A stretch of 6,097 nucleotides of DNA, taken from NCBI GenBank assembly GCA_003695105.1, contig RFIZ01000006.1, positions 1 through 6,097 of the forward strand. The letters are read 5' to 3'. The DNA comes from Fidelibacterota bacterium (lineage in GTDB: Bacteria; Fidelibacterota; Marinisomatia; Marinisomatales; J089). Shown here piece after piece: positions 1 to 5,504 of the stretch. The notes beneath the pieces were generated by a model that was not told the origin of the DNA, ran no database searches, and saw only the letters and a list, made by a program, of their open reading frames with translations. Positions within the stretch are counted from its first letter, which is position 1. The number at the start of each line of letters is the position of its first letter. The position numbers were made by a program, and so were the translations under genes.

Positions 1-45
1 GTTCCCATCCAGCGGGTGCTGAAGGCAGGGAAGCCGATCCATCAT
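1..45 (-). CDS. Possible 5' end of a divergent gene, truncated by window edge
   Basis: Reading leftward on the minus strand, two tandem ATG codons (45-43 and 42-40) are preceded by an AAGGG Shine-Dalgarno-like stretch (plus-strand 47-51). The frame then stays open for all 15 codons to the window edge, giving MMDRLPCLQHPLDGN. Spacing from AAGGG suits the second ATG better than the first. Fifteen codons are too few to identify a family. An open frame this short can occur by chance, so the call rests on the ribosome-binding site and on the divergent layout relative to the promoter at 51-79. If real, it is transcribed away from the secreted-protein/DUF350 unit. Confidence 0.35.
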   Translation of the reverse strand, partial: MMDRLPCLQHPLDGN

Positions 46-50
46 ATCCC

Positions 51-79
51 TTGATTGTCCCTGACGGTACGTGTAAACT
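51..79 (+). promoter_or_regulatory. Putative sigma70-type promoter for the secreted protein/DUF350 unit
   Basis: TTGATT (51-56, 4 of 6 matches to TTGACA) and TAAACT (74-79, 4 of 6 matches to TATAAT) are separated by exactly 17 bp. The predicted transcription start is near position 86, leaving a leader of about 40 nt before the ATG at 125. It is the only reasonable promoter I see upstream of the two plus-strand genes, and it makes a start at the upstream in-frame TTG (86) unlikely. The call is by motif only. Confidence 0.45.
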
Positions 80-124
80 TCACCTTTGGAATTCTTCGTA
101 ACTGCAAATAGAGACCATCGGTTT

Positions 125-565
125 ATGAAACGTACCCCTATTCTCATTCTGGTCTGTGCTCTGGCACAAGTTGCCTACGGGAATTATGCCTTTTATTCCA
201 AGGTGGAGAGCACCTGTGAAGCCTACCGTTTTGCCGTGGACCGTTCCGCCATGGAGTATCGGGACGACGTCTTTCGGATCGAGTTGGAAAGCCGCAGCCG
301 AAACGACTTTGAAATGGCCATGCTGGTGGCTTTTGCCGCCGTGGGACAGGCGGAAATTCAACAGCGGGTCATCAGCGGCATGAAATCCGACTTCAAACCG
401 CTGCTGCCCAAACAAGTGGAGGTCACCGTGCTGGTCCCGGTGGAACGGGTTCCCACCCTGGTCACCGCCACCGCCAGCGGGGAACTGGTGGAACAACTGG
501 CCCGCGGTGAAATCGAAACCACCGTCTTCATGCAAAAAATTAAAGACACCATTGAAACACATTAA
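125..565 (+). CDS. Predicted secreted protein of unknown family (146 aa)
   Basis: I do not recognise the family. The first 19 residues form a typical Sec signal peptide: Lys-Arg, then a hydrophobic core (PILILVCALAQV), then an Ala-Tyr-Gly cleavage site before Asn20. The mature protein would be about 127 aa with one cysteine (C31), many charged residues (about 35-62), a moderately hydrophobic stretch (64-74) and a beta-prone segment (98-106, VEVTVLVPV). No lipobox or catalytic motif is visible. The ATG at 125 is preferred because an in-frame TTG at 86 would add 13 polar residues before the signal peptide and lies at the predicted transcription start. No strong Shine-Dalgarno precedes 125. The stop is 9 bp before the DUF350 gene, inside whose ribosome-binding site it lies, so the two are very likely co-transcribed and may act together at the envelope. 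Signal peptide: good confidence. Function: unknown. Confidence 0.8.
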   Translation: MKRTPILILVCALAQVAYGNYAFYSKVESTCEAYRFAVDRSAMEYRDDVFRIELESRSRNDFEMAMLVAFAAVGQAEIQQRVISGMKSDFKPLLPKQVEVTVLVPVERVPTLVTATASGELVEQLARGEIETTVFMQKIKDTIETH

Positions 566-572
566 GGAGGAG
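564..572 (+). promoter_or_regulatory. Strong Shine-Dalgarno site of the DUF350 gene
   Basis: AAGGAGGAG overlaps the stop codon of the preceding gene and sits a few bases before the ATG at 575. It is the best ribosome-binding site in the window. It fixes the start of the small membrane protein and suggests that this protein is translated at least as well as the secreted protein encoded upstream. Confidence 0.85.
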
Positions 573-574
573 CA

Positions 575-811
575 ATGTTAGATCCAACTTCCTGGTCAGG
601 AATTCTGTTTTCCTATGTACGAGCCCTGGGATGGTCCATCGTCGCCGCCGTGGGATTCGCCTTCGGTGTCGGCATCGCCCTGAAAGTCTTCGACTGGCTC
701 TCCACGGATATCGATGAATGGGAGGAAATCAAAAAGGGTAACATCGGCGTCGCCCTGATTTTCATCTCCCTCATCCTCATGGTGGGACTCCTGATTTACA
801 AAGTGGTGTAA
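575..811 (+). CDS. Small DUF350-type membrane protein (78 aa)
   Basis: Two transmembrane helices are visible, at about residues 18-37 and 57-75. They are joined by an acidic loop (STDIDEWEE) ending in EIKKGN (51-56). The pattern of a first helix, a Phe/Asp-rich turn, an acidic loop, E-I-x-x-G-N and a second helix ending in a basic tail is characteristic of DUF350 (PF03994). Many DUF350 proteins are about twice this size and carry the unit twice; E. coli YjfL, in an envelope-related cluster, belongs to the family. This protein holds a single unit, so it might work as a dimer or oligomer; that is inference. The ATG start is set by the AAGGAGGAG site. It follows the secreted-protein gene by 9 bp and is followed by a strong terminator, so the pair is a self-contained unit. 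The biochemical role of DUF350 is not established. Confidence 0.85.
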   Translation: MLDPTSWSGILFSYVRALGWSIVAAVGFAFGVGIALKVFDWLSTDIDEWEEIKKGNIGVALIFISLILMVGLLIYKVV

Positions 812-835
812 TCCACACCGATTGGTCAACACCTC

Positions 836-861
836 ACCCCGGCTTCGGTCGGGGTTTTTTT
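836..861 (+). terminator. Rho-independent terminator with cUUCGg tetraloop
   Basis: An 8-bp stem (836-843 pairing with 848-855, including one G-T wobble) is closed by the TTCG loop at 844-847 in the extra-stable C(UUCG)G context. It is followed by a run of seven T (855-861). It lies 24 bp after the DUF350 stop codon and ends the plus-strand unit. On the minus strand the hairpin is not followed by T residues, so it should act in one direction only. Confidence 0.92.
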
Positions 862-955
862 GTGCCGCCGGATTCTGAACGGGAATGGTAGGGGGATAGG
901 GAATCCAAATTTCAGGTATAATAGTTCATCAGGATAAAACATCATCCAGGTCTTA

Positions 956-980
956 CCGTTCCGTGGCAGTGCGGAACCGG
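956..980. repeat. Inverted repeat just past the end of the minus-strand operon
   Basis: CCGTTCCG (956-963) and CGGAACCGG (972-980) form a near-perfect inverted repeat with an 8-nt loop; one extra C bulges in the right arm. It starts 8 bp beyond the stop codon of the PHP gene, where a terminator or RNA-stabilising 3' hairpin of the leftward operon would be expected. No T-run follows on the minus strand, so it is not a textbook intrinsic terminator. A factor-dependent end or a 3' stability hairpin is possible. Confidence 0.4.
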
Positions 981-987
981 CCGGGTG

Positions 988-2574
988 TCAGGATTGCCCG
1001 GATTCGATCCAGACAGGATTGGTCCAGGCCGTCCGGCCCGTGGTGGTTTCCACCCGGGCCCGGACATAGCCCTGCGTTAGTCCCTCCGGACAGGGAAGTT
1101 GCTCCCGCCATTCATAGCCGTCCAGAGGAAGGTCCCGGACTCGTTCCGTCGACTCCCCGATGTGGCCGACATAGAGGGTGACCCGGGACAAACGCCCCCA
1201 GACGGGCGTGGAGCGGGCCGCAATCACCACGTCCCGAACCGGTTCGGTACAGGTGTCTCCCAGGGTCCATTCCCGGGTTTCACTTTGCACGGCTAACCTG
1301 AGAGCGGGACCGTCGGTGATGATGGCAGCCCCCCGGCGACATTGGTCCAGGATGGTTTCCGGGGAGCAGGGTCCCCGTTTCAGTACCCCGGTACGGGCCT
1401 GTCCCAGGATTTGCCGGCGATGGACCCGGGTGCTCCACATGGGCAGGGAAATTTGATGAAAAGCGTTGAAATTTCCGTGGGCGTCGTTTCCGGCCAGGAG
1501 GGCGGGGCGTTCACCCTGAAGAAGAGCCTCAACCCACACGTTCAGGGCATCCGCAAAGGCGGCGTCGGGTCTGCCGTTGAGGGCCTGCCAGCCGTCGAGT
1601 CCCGGGACCCGGAGATCCGCCGTTTCCCAGCGTCCCCGGTTCAACAGCAGACGTTCCAATGGAGAAACGATCACCCGGGGATGAGCCGCCAGAGTCAACC
1701 CCGCCGGGCCTACCTGCTCCACCACGTCCCGGACCGAGAACTCGGACCGGGTGTGGAGCGGTTTTTCGGCTCCGTCTCCGGAGCCGGGGATGAACCGGGG
1801 ATGGTCATAGACCAGCAGATGCACATTGCGTCCCCTCTGATTCCGCACCGTCACTTCCTCCCCGGCCAGCAGGAGGGGAGTCCCCCGGGTATTCAGCTCC
1901 CGGATGGACTGTTGCAGGCGCTGCCATTTTTGGAGGTCGGGATCCGACTCCGTCCAGGATCCGGGCCGGTCGTCCAGATCGTAACTGTGATCGGTGACGG
2001 CCACGAAATCCAGCCCCAGGGCTGCGGCCGCCTGACGGGTGGCCCTGAGAGAGGCGCCGAATTCCACGAAATCCTCCGTGAAATTGGAATGGTAATGCAA
2101 ATCACCCCACCAGTACAGGTCGGATCCGGGCAGCGGGTCAGGGTCGATCAGGATGGACAGGGAAAAGGGAGCCGTAGTCTTCACATTGTGGTTCCGAACC
2201 CGCAGGGATTGTCCACTGGACAATAAGGTGGCCTCGATCCAAACCTGGACGGTGGGTTGGCTGAATTCCGCCGGTACTTCCAGCCTGAACGTCTGATCGT
2301 AAAACGGAGAGCTGATGTCCCGCTGAACGGAAAACCGTTCCTGTATCCGGTGGCGCTCCTGCTCCAGTTCTACGGTGACCGTCTCCAGCCGCAAGGGGAA
2401 GCGCCGGGCGTCTTTCACCAGGACCGTCACCGGCAGCGTCCGGCCGGGACCCATCCGGAAGGGAAGGTCGGCGTAGATTTCCGGCTGGCGCACAAAGTAG
2501 CGACTGAACGGGAACCACCGGAACCGGTGGTGCAACTCCAGATAGCCGAGCAGAAAAGGAAACAAGGGATCCAA
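988..2574 (-). CDS. PHP-superfamily metallohydrolase, CehA/McbA type (528 aa)
   Basis: Predicted metal-dependent hydrolase (phosphoesterase or related) without signal peptide or membrane helix, so probably cytoplasmic. The N-terminal region (about 40-140) is beta-rich. The PHP domain (about 155-420) shows the full metal-ligand set in order: GDLHYHS (H160, H162), TDHSYDL (D195, H196), GEE (E239/E240), VHLL (H252), AAHP (H298) and GNDAHG (D364, H366). The stretch around 405-425 (an Ile/Leu-rich helix, then ITDGPALRL) is typical of CehA/McbA-like proteins, and about 100 beta-rich residues follow. CehA and McbA hydrolyse carbamate insecticides, but most relatives have no known substrate and none can be inferred here. 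The start is TTG, directly after the TAA of the upstream reductase gene in the same frame, with a weak GGTG (2584-2581) 6 nt upstream. Other in-frame starts are TTG at 2565 and ATG at codon 41. Last gene of the operon. Confidence 0.88.
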   Translation of the reverse strand: MDPLFPFLLGYLELHHRFRWFPFSRYFVRQPEIYADLPFRMGPGRTLPVTVLVKDARRFPLRLETVTVELEQERHRIQERFSVQRDISSPFYDQTFRLEVPAEFSQPTVQVWIEATLLSSGQSLRVRNHNVKTTAPFSLSILIDPDPLPGSDLYWWGDLHYHSNFTEDFVEFGASLRATRQAAAALGLDFVAVTDHSYDLDDRPGSWTESDPDLQKWQRLQQSIRELNTRGTPLLLAGEEVTVRNQRGRNVHLLVYDHPRFIPGSGDGAEKPLHTRSEFSVRDVVEQVGPAGLTLAAHPRVIVSPLERLLLNRGRWETADLRVPGLDGWQALNGRPDAAFADALNVWVEALLQGERPALLAGNDAHGNFNAFHQISLPMWSTRVHRRQILGQARTGVLKRGPCSPETILDQCRRGAAIITDGPALRLAVQSETREWTLGDTCTEPVRDVVIAARSTPVWGRLSRVTLYVGHIGESTERVRDLPLDGYEWREQLPCPEGLTQGYVRARVETTTGRTAWTNPVWIESGQS

Positions 2575-3036
2575 TTAATACACCAGAGCGGCGATGGGTT
2601 CCAGACCGGCTGCATCGGCGGAATCAAAGTCCCCGATCCCGGGACCGTCCACGTCCAACACGGCCCGTAATTGATCTCCTTCGAATACCGGCACGACGAT
2701 TTCGCTGCGGGTCTCATCGTCACAGGCAATATATCCGGGGAATCGGGTCACGTCGCGAACGATCAGGGTGGATTCCCGATCCGCAGCCGTGCCGCAGACA
2801 CCCCGGCCGAAATCGATAGACCCGCAGGCCAGCACCGGTCCCTGGTAGGGGCCGATGATCAGGCGGCGGTCACCTGCGACCCGGTAAAATCCCACGAACA
2901 ACCAGTCCGGAAAGGTGCGATGCAGCACGGTGGCGATCGTGGCCATTTTGCCGATGGGATCCAGGGAATAGTGTCCTGGTTCGAAGAGGAGTTGCAGCTC
3001 CCGGAGAGCGGCCTGATAGCGTTCCTGTTTCGTCAT
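2575..3036 (-). CDS. msrC: Free methionine-(R)-sulfoxide reductase (GAF-domain fRMsr)
   Basis: Reduces free L-methionine-(R)-sulfoxide to methionine, normally using thioredoxin-type donors; a cytosolic oxidative-damage repair enzyme. The whole 153-aa protein is one GAF domain. Three cysteines, C71 (LACGS), C81 (GRGVCGTA) and C105 (YIACDDETRSEI), have the 10- and 24-residue spacing of the E. coli MsrC (YebR) triad C84/C94/C118. The third is the likely catalytic one, the others resolving. E112 and the D128-x-D130 pair match the substrate-binding acidic residues of the family. GPYQG and DVTRFPGYIA are further family signatures. The C-terminus ends sooner after the GAF core than in E. coli (about 165 aa). 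ATG at 3036 is preferred because GGTGA (3046-3042) sits 5 nt before it; GTG at 3045, overlapping the upstream stop as GTGA, is the alternative and would add three residues. It lies between the kinase fusion and the PHP gene. Confidence 0.92.
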   Translation of the reverse strand: MTKQERYQAALRELQLLFEPGHYSLDPIGKMATIATVLHRTFPDWLFVGFYRVAGDRRLIIGPYQGPVLACGSIDFGRGVCGTAADRESTLIVRDVTRFPGYIACDDETRSEIVVPVFEGDQLRAVLDVDGPGIGDFDSADAAGLEPIAALVY

Positions 3037-3041
3037 GCCAT

Positions 3042-4517
3042 TCACCAGAAGAGATAACTGGTGATGAGAGCGCCGCAGAGGGTGTTCATGACATTGACCA
3101 TGTCATTGTTCATCCAGGGCCAGCCCCGGACCAGCACCACCGACTCGCCCGGCAGGGCGGCCTTTTCAGTGAGGAGCCCGGTCTGTTCGCTCCGATACAG
3201 GGCCTGAACCGTGCCGCCCAGAAGGGAATCCACCAGCGAAGCCAGGAAGCCGGCCAGAATGATGACCGTCACGATTCGCCAGTCCAAACCATAGACGGCG
3301 CCTACGCCACCTATGAGTCCCGCCCCGGCCAGGGCCCCGCCGAAACCGGTCCAGGTAACACCGCCGGACATGCCTTTCCGGATTTCCTTTCCGGTGACGA
3401 TGTGCCGGGGTATACCCCCTCCCAGCAGGCCGAATTCCGTGGCCCAGGTATCGGCCGTGGCGGCGGCCAGAGCCCCCAGATACACGGGATAGGTCCAGCT
3501 CCAGGAAGGATGATAGAAATGGAGAAGGGCCAGACCCAGAGCGGCGCCGCTGTTGGCCAGGACCTGGAGGTGGTCCCGGCGGGACCCCTTGACCCCGACC
3601 GGGTCGTGTCGCGAACCAAACTGGGACAGGGCCGAACTGAGGATAAAGAACAGCACCATGGGGAGAATCCACGGCAGTCCGCCGGCTCCGAAGAGGAATA
3701 TACCCACCAGGAAGCCGGTCACCCCGCCGTTGCCCTGCAGGGAATGTAGTTTGACCGCCAGGAAAAACAGGGCGGCTGACAGGAAGATCCACACCATCCA
3801 GGGAAACCAGAGCCCGGTGGAACGCAAAACGTAGAATTGATCAAAGGCCAACGCCGCCAGAAGAGGAACTGAAAGATTATCGGATCCCCGGGCGCTTACC
3901 ATCTCCGCCAGGGTCACGACCAGCGCCACCAGAAGGCTCGCTTCCCCCGTGTGGCGGAGGGGCAGGGATTCGGTCCGGGTCAGGTTCAGGAAGAGGAAAG
4001 AGACGACAGCGGCCGTGAGAAACACAGCCAGCGAACCTTCCAGGGATTTTTTGTCCCGCCAAAGACGATAGGAATGTACCCGTCGGAGGCTTTCCCCCAC
4101 CCAGGAGCCGGCAGTATCGGCAAACGTCATCATCAACATGGCCAGCATGAGGGTAGCCGGTCGGTGCCAGGCACCCAGGACCAGGATGAAATAACTCAGG
4201 GGAAAGAAGACGGTGCCGTAGCTGGTCCGGGTCGTGCCGTGCATACCGCCGAAACGATTTTGTTTCAGAGCCAGGGCATTGAGCACGATGAAGAGACCGG
4301 CCAGCACCAGGGGAGGTAGGGCTTTCCGGAAATAAAGCGGTGAAAGGGAAACGGCAATCCCAACACCGACATGAACGATTTTCCGCGTAGATTCCGCCGT
4401 GAACCAGCCCTGCTTCCGCAACAGTTCGCTGAGGCCGATCAGGAAGAAGATGAGGGCTAACACGACGGTGAAGGTAATCCAGTCCGAGGAAAACAGGTTG
4501 TATTGAGGGATACGCAT
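3042..4517 (-). CDS. Fused phytol/dolichol kinase-like and DUF92 (VTE6-like) membrane protein
   Basis: A 491-aa polytopic inner-membrane protein with two joined halves. Residues 1-255 resemble the dolichol/phytol kinase family (COG0170; plant VTE5). They carry RKIVHVGVG (45-53), TFADTAGSWVGE (131-142), DKKSLEGS (155-162) and E205..SARGSDNLSVPL, the polar patches expected to hold nucleotide (typically CTP), metal and substrate. Residues about 262-491 are a DUF92 domain (COG1836; plant VTE6, phytyl-phosphate kinase), with GGVTGFLVG (264-272), a basic/Arg segment before QVLANSG (318-324), ADTWATEFGLLG (355-366), IVTGKEIRKGMSGGVT (373-388), DSLLGGTVQ (430-438) and a terminal VNVMNTLCG (474-482). 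Each half is close to full length, and all expected motifs are present. The predicted outcome is stepwise phosphorylation of an isoprenoid alcohol to its diphosphate; the actual substrate is unknown. First gene of the minus operon. Start ATG 4517 lacks a visible Shine-Dalgarno and overlaps the divergent ATG. Confidence 0.9.
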   Translation of the reverse strand: MRIPQYNLFSSDWITFTVVLALIFFLIGLSELLRKQGWFTAESTRKIVHVGVGIAVSLSPLYFRKALPPLVLAGLFIVLNALALKQNRFGGMHGTTRTSYGTVFFPLSYFILVLGAWHRPATLMLAMLMMTFADTAGSWVGESLRRVHSYRLWRDKKSLEGSLAVFLTAAVVSFLFLNLTRTESLPLRHTGEASLLVALVVTLAEMVSARGSDNLSVPLLAALAFDQFYVLRSTGLWFPWMVWIFLSAALFFLAVKLHSLQGNGGVTGFLVGIFLFGAGGLPWILPMVLFFILSSALSQFGSRHDPVGVKGSRRDHLQVLANSGAALGLALLHFYHPSWSWTYPVYLGALAAATADTWATEFGLLGGGIPRHIVTGKEIRKGMSGGVTWTGFGGALAGAGLIGGVGAVYGLDWRIVTVIILAGFLASLVDSLLGGTVQALYRSEQTGLLTEKAALPGESVVLVRGWPWMNNDMVNVMNTLCGALITSYLFW

Positions 4518-5382
4518 GAATCAAAAGCTAATGGCTTTTGCCTATTTTCGTGAAGGGAATAATTTGAAGTGTGACCGACTCCACGCCCGAAGCGGACGAT
4601 GGCTGTTCCTGCTGCTGGCGTGCTTCCAGGCCTACCTGATTGCCCAGGAGAACATCTGCAGGGTGTTGCCCTATTCCCGGTTACAGGCTGCTGCCAGCGT
4701 CTCCGCCGCCGGTCACCTGCTCATGAATGAACCGCCCGGATGGGTCCGCCTGCAACCGACCCAACCGGTGAACGCCGATACCGTCTGGTTGCTGGTCCAC
4801 GGTTATGGCTCCCGGGGATATGAATGGATCGACGCCATCCAGGCTTTGGGAAACACAGGGCACCCGGTGTATTTCTATCGCTACGACTGGAGCCGGTGCC
4901 CCAAGGCGGTGGTCGATTCGCTCCGGGCAGACTTTCAGCGTTTACAGGCCACCGTTCCCGGATCATCCCATCACTGGATCTGGTTCGGCCACAGCTACGG
5001 CGCCTGGATCGTAGCCCGGCTCAATGCCCGTTTTCCGGCCGACGCCCCAATGGAATTCCACGCCATCGCCGGACCGCTGGCAGGGATGAAGGCGTTCCAG
5101 GACCGATGCCCGCCCGATACTACGTGGCTGGCTCTCAGTCGCAGATCGGGAGTGGGACCGCGCCTGATTCAGTGGCGGACGCTTCAGGCACAGGACGGGG
5201 CCTACCGGGATTTATCCAGAGATCCCCAGGTCGTCTCCATCCCGGGCAGCCGGGTGATCCGGTTGCCGGCGGAAATGGACGGCCACCGGCTGGGCCATAA
5301 CTGGTCCGTGAAATGGGTGGTGGAAACCTTTCTGGGGTTGAGGGGCAATCCCCGTGGGAAGTCGGGGCAATCTGAGAAATGA
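4516..5382 (+). CDS. Exported alpha/beta hydrolase (lipase/esterase-like)
   Basis: A serine-hydrolase fold protein of 288 aa. The oxyanion-hole motif HGYGSRG is at 95-101, and the nucleophile elbow GHSYG at 158-162 has S160 as nucleophile. A His-rich C-terminal segment MDGHRLGHNW (254-263) supplies H257 or H261 as the catalytic base. The acid is not assigned with certainty. The fold resembles lipases and PGAP1-like esterases; the substrate is unknown. Residues 28-44 form a hydrophobic export segment after basic residues. LLLAC could be an imperfect lipobox (C36), or LIA-Q could be a signal-peptidase cut after A43. ATG 4516 has GAGG (4505-4508) 7 nt upstream. However, it gives an unusually long polar N-region of about 27 residues. 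TTG 4564, with AAGGG 6 nt upstream, would give a more ordinary signal peptide and is a real alternative. Divergent from the kinase operon and convergent with the HAD gene. Confidence 0.85.
   Translation: MNQKLMAFAYFREGNNLKCDRLHARSGRWLFLLLACFQAYLIAQENICRVLPYSRLQAAASVSAAGHLLMNEPPGWVRLQPTQPVNADTVWLLVHGYGSRGYEWIDAIQALGNTGHPVYFYRYDWSRCPKAVVDSLRADFQRLQATVPGSSHHWIWFGHSYGAWIVARLNARFPADAPMEFHAIAGPLAGMKAFQDRCPPDTTWLALSRRSGVGPRLIQWRTLQAQDGAYRDLSRDPQVVSIPGSRVIRLPAEMDGHRLGHNWSVKWVVETFLGLRGNPRGKSGQSEK
4522..4540. promoter_or_regulatory. Dyad CAAAAGC-N5-GCTTTTG, possible operator at divergent starts
   Basis: A perfect 7-bp inverted repeat around a 5-bp centre lies immediately beside the overlapping divergent start codons. 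It has the size of a dimeric regulator site. With TTG 4564 as the hydrolase start it falls in a 46-bp intergenic gap, overlapping a weak promoter-like pair (TTGAGG 4503-4508, 18 bp, GCTAAT 4527-4532). With ATG 4516 it lies in hydrolase codons 3-9. Either way it is in the 5' leader of the minus-strand operon. It could also form an RNA hairpin there. Function is inferred from position only. Confidence 0.35.
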
Positions 5383-5436
5383 GGCTGTTCCGGCTGTGAC
5401 CTGACATTTCTTCTCGCTGACATTTTTTATTGGTGC

Positions 5437-5468
5437 GGTTTTCCCGGTAGACGGGAAGCATGAAAACC
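5437..5468. repeat. Interleaved inverted repeats between convergent genes
   Basis: Two competing hairpins share bases. GGTTTTC (5437-5443) pairs with GAAAACC (5462-5468), and TTCCCG (5441-5446) pairs with CGGGAA (5452-5457) around a 5-nt loop. They lie between the stop codons of the alpha/beta hydrolase (plus) and the HAD phosphatase (minus). A T6 run (5423-5428) and a 9-bp direct repeat CTGACATTT (5401-5409, 5417-5425) lie just to the left. No canonical hairpin-plus-T-run can be placed for either strand, so a terminator role is only suspected. The remaining bases of this 122-bp gap hold no gene I can support. Confidence 0.4.
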
Positions 5469-5504
5469 CAACCCCAACAGCATGAATCGGCTCATGGGTC
5501 AGGA

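Noticed and set aside
86..124. Upstream TTG start for the secreted protein
   Set aside because: It would put a polar 13-residue extension before a clear signal peptide, and it coincides with the predicted transcription start.
80..562. A 160-codon minus-strand frame opposite the secreted-protein gene
   Set aside because: The translation is His/Gly/Phe-rich and pattern-free. The plus frame has a signal peptide, an adjacent DUF350 gene and a plausible promoter.
836..861. The strong terminator hairpin as bidirectional, ending the minus operon too
   Set aside because: On the minus strand the hairpin is preceded, not followed, by the homopolymer run, so it lacks the required U-tract in that direction.
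1342..2226. A 294-codon plus-strand open frame opposite the PHP gene
   Set aside because: It lies wholly antisense to a gene with all PHP metal motifs. Its translation is rich in Gly, Gln, Pro and Arg without any domain pattern, as expected for a shadow frame in GC-rich DNA.
3877..4524. A 215-codon minus-strand frame overlapping the kinase fusion in another register
   Set aside because: It shows no membrane-segment or domain pattern, while the 491-aa frame carries continuous family motifs of two kinases.
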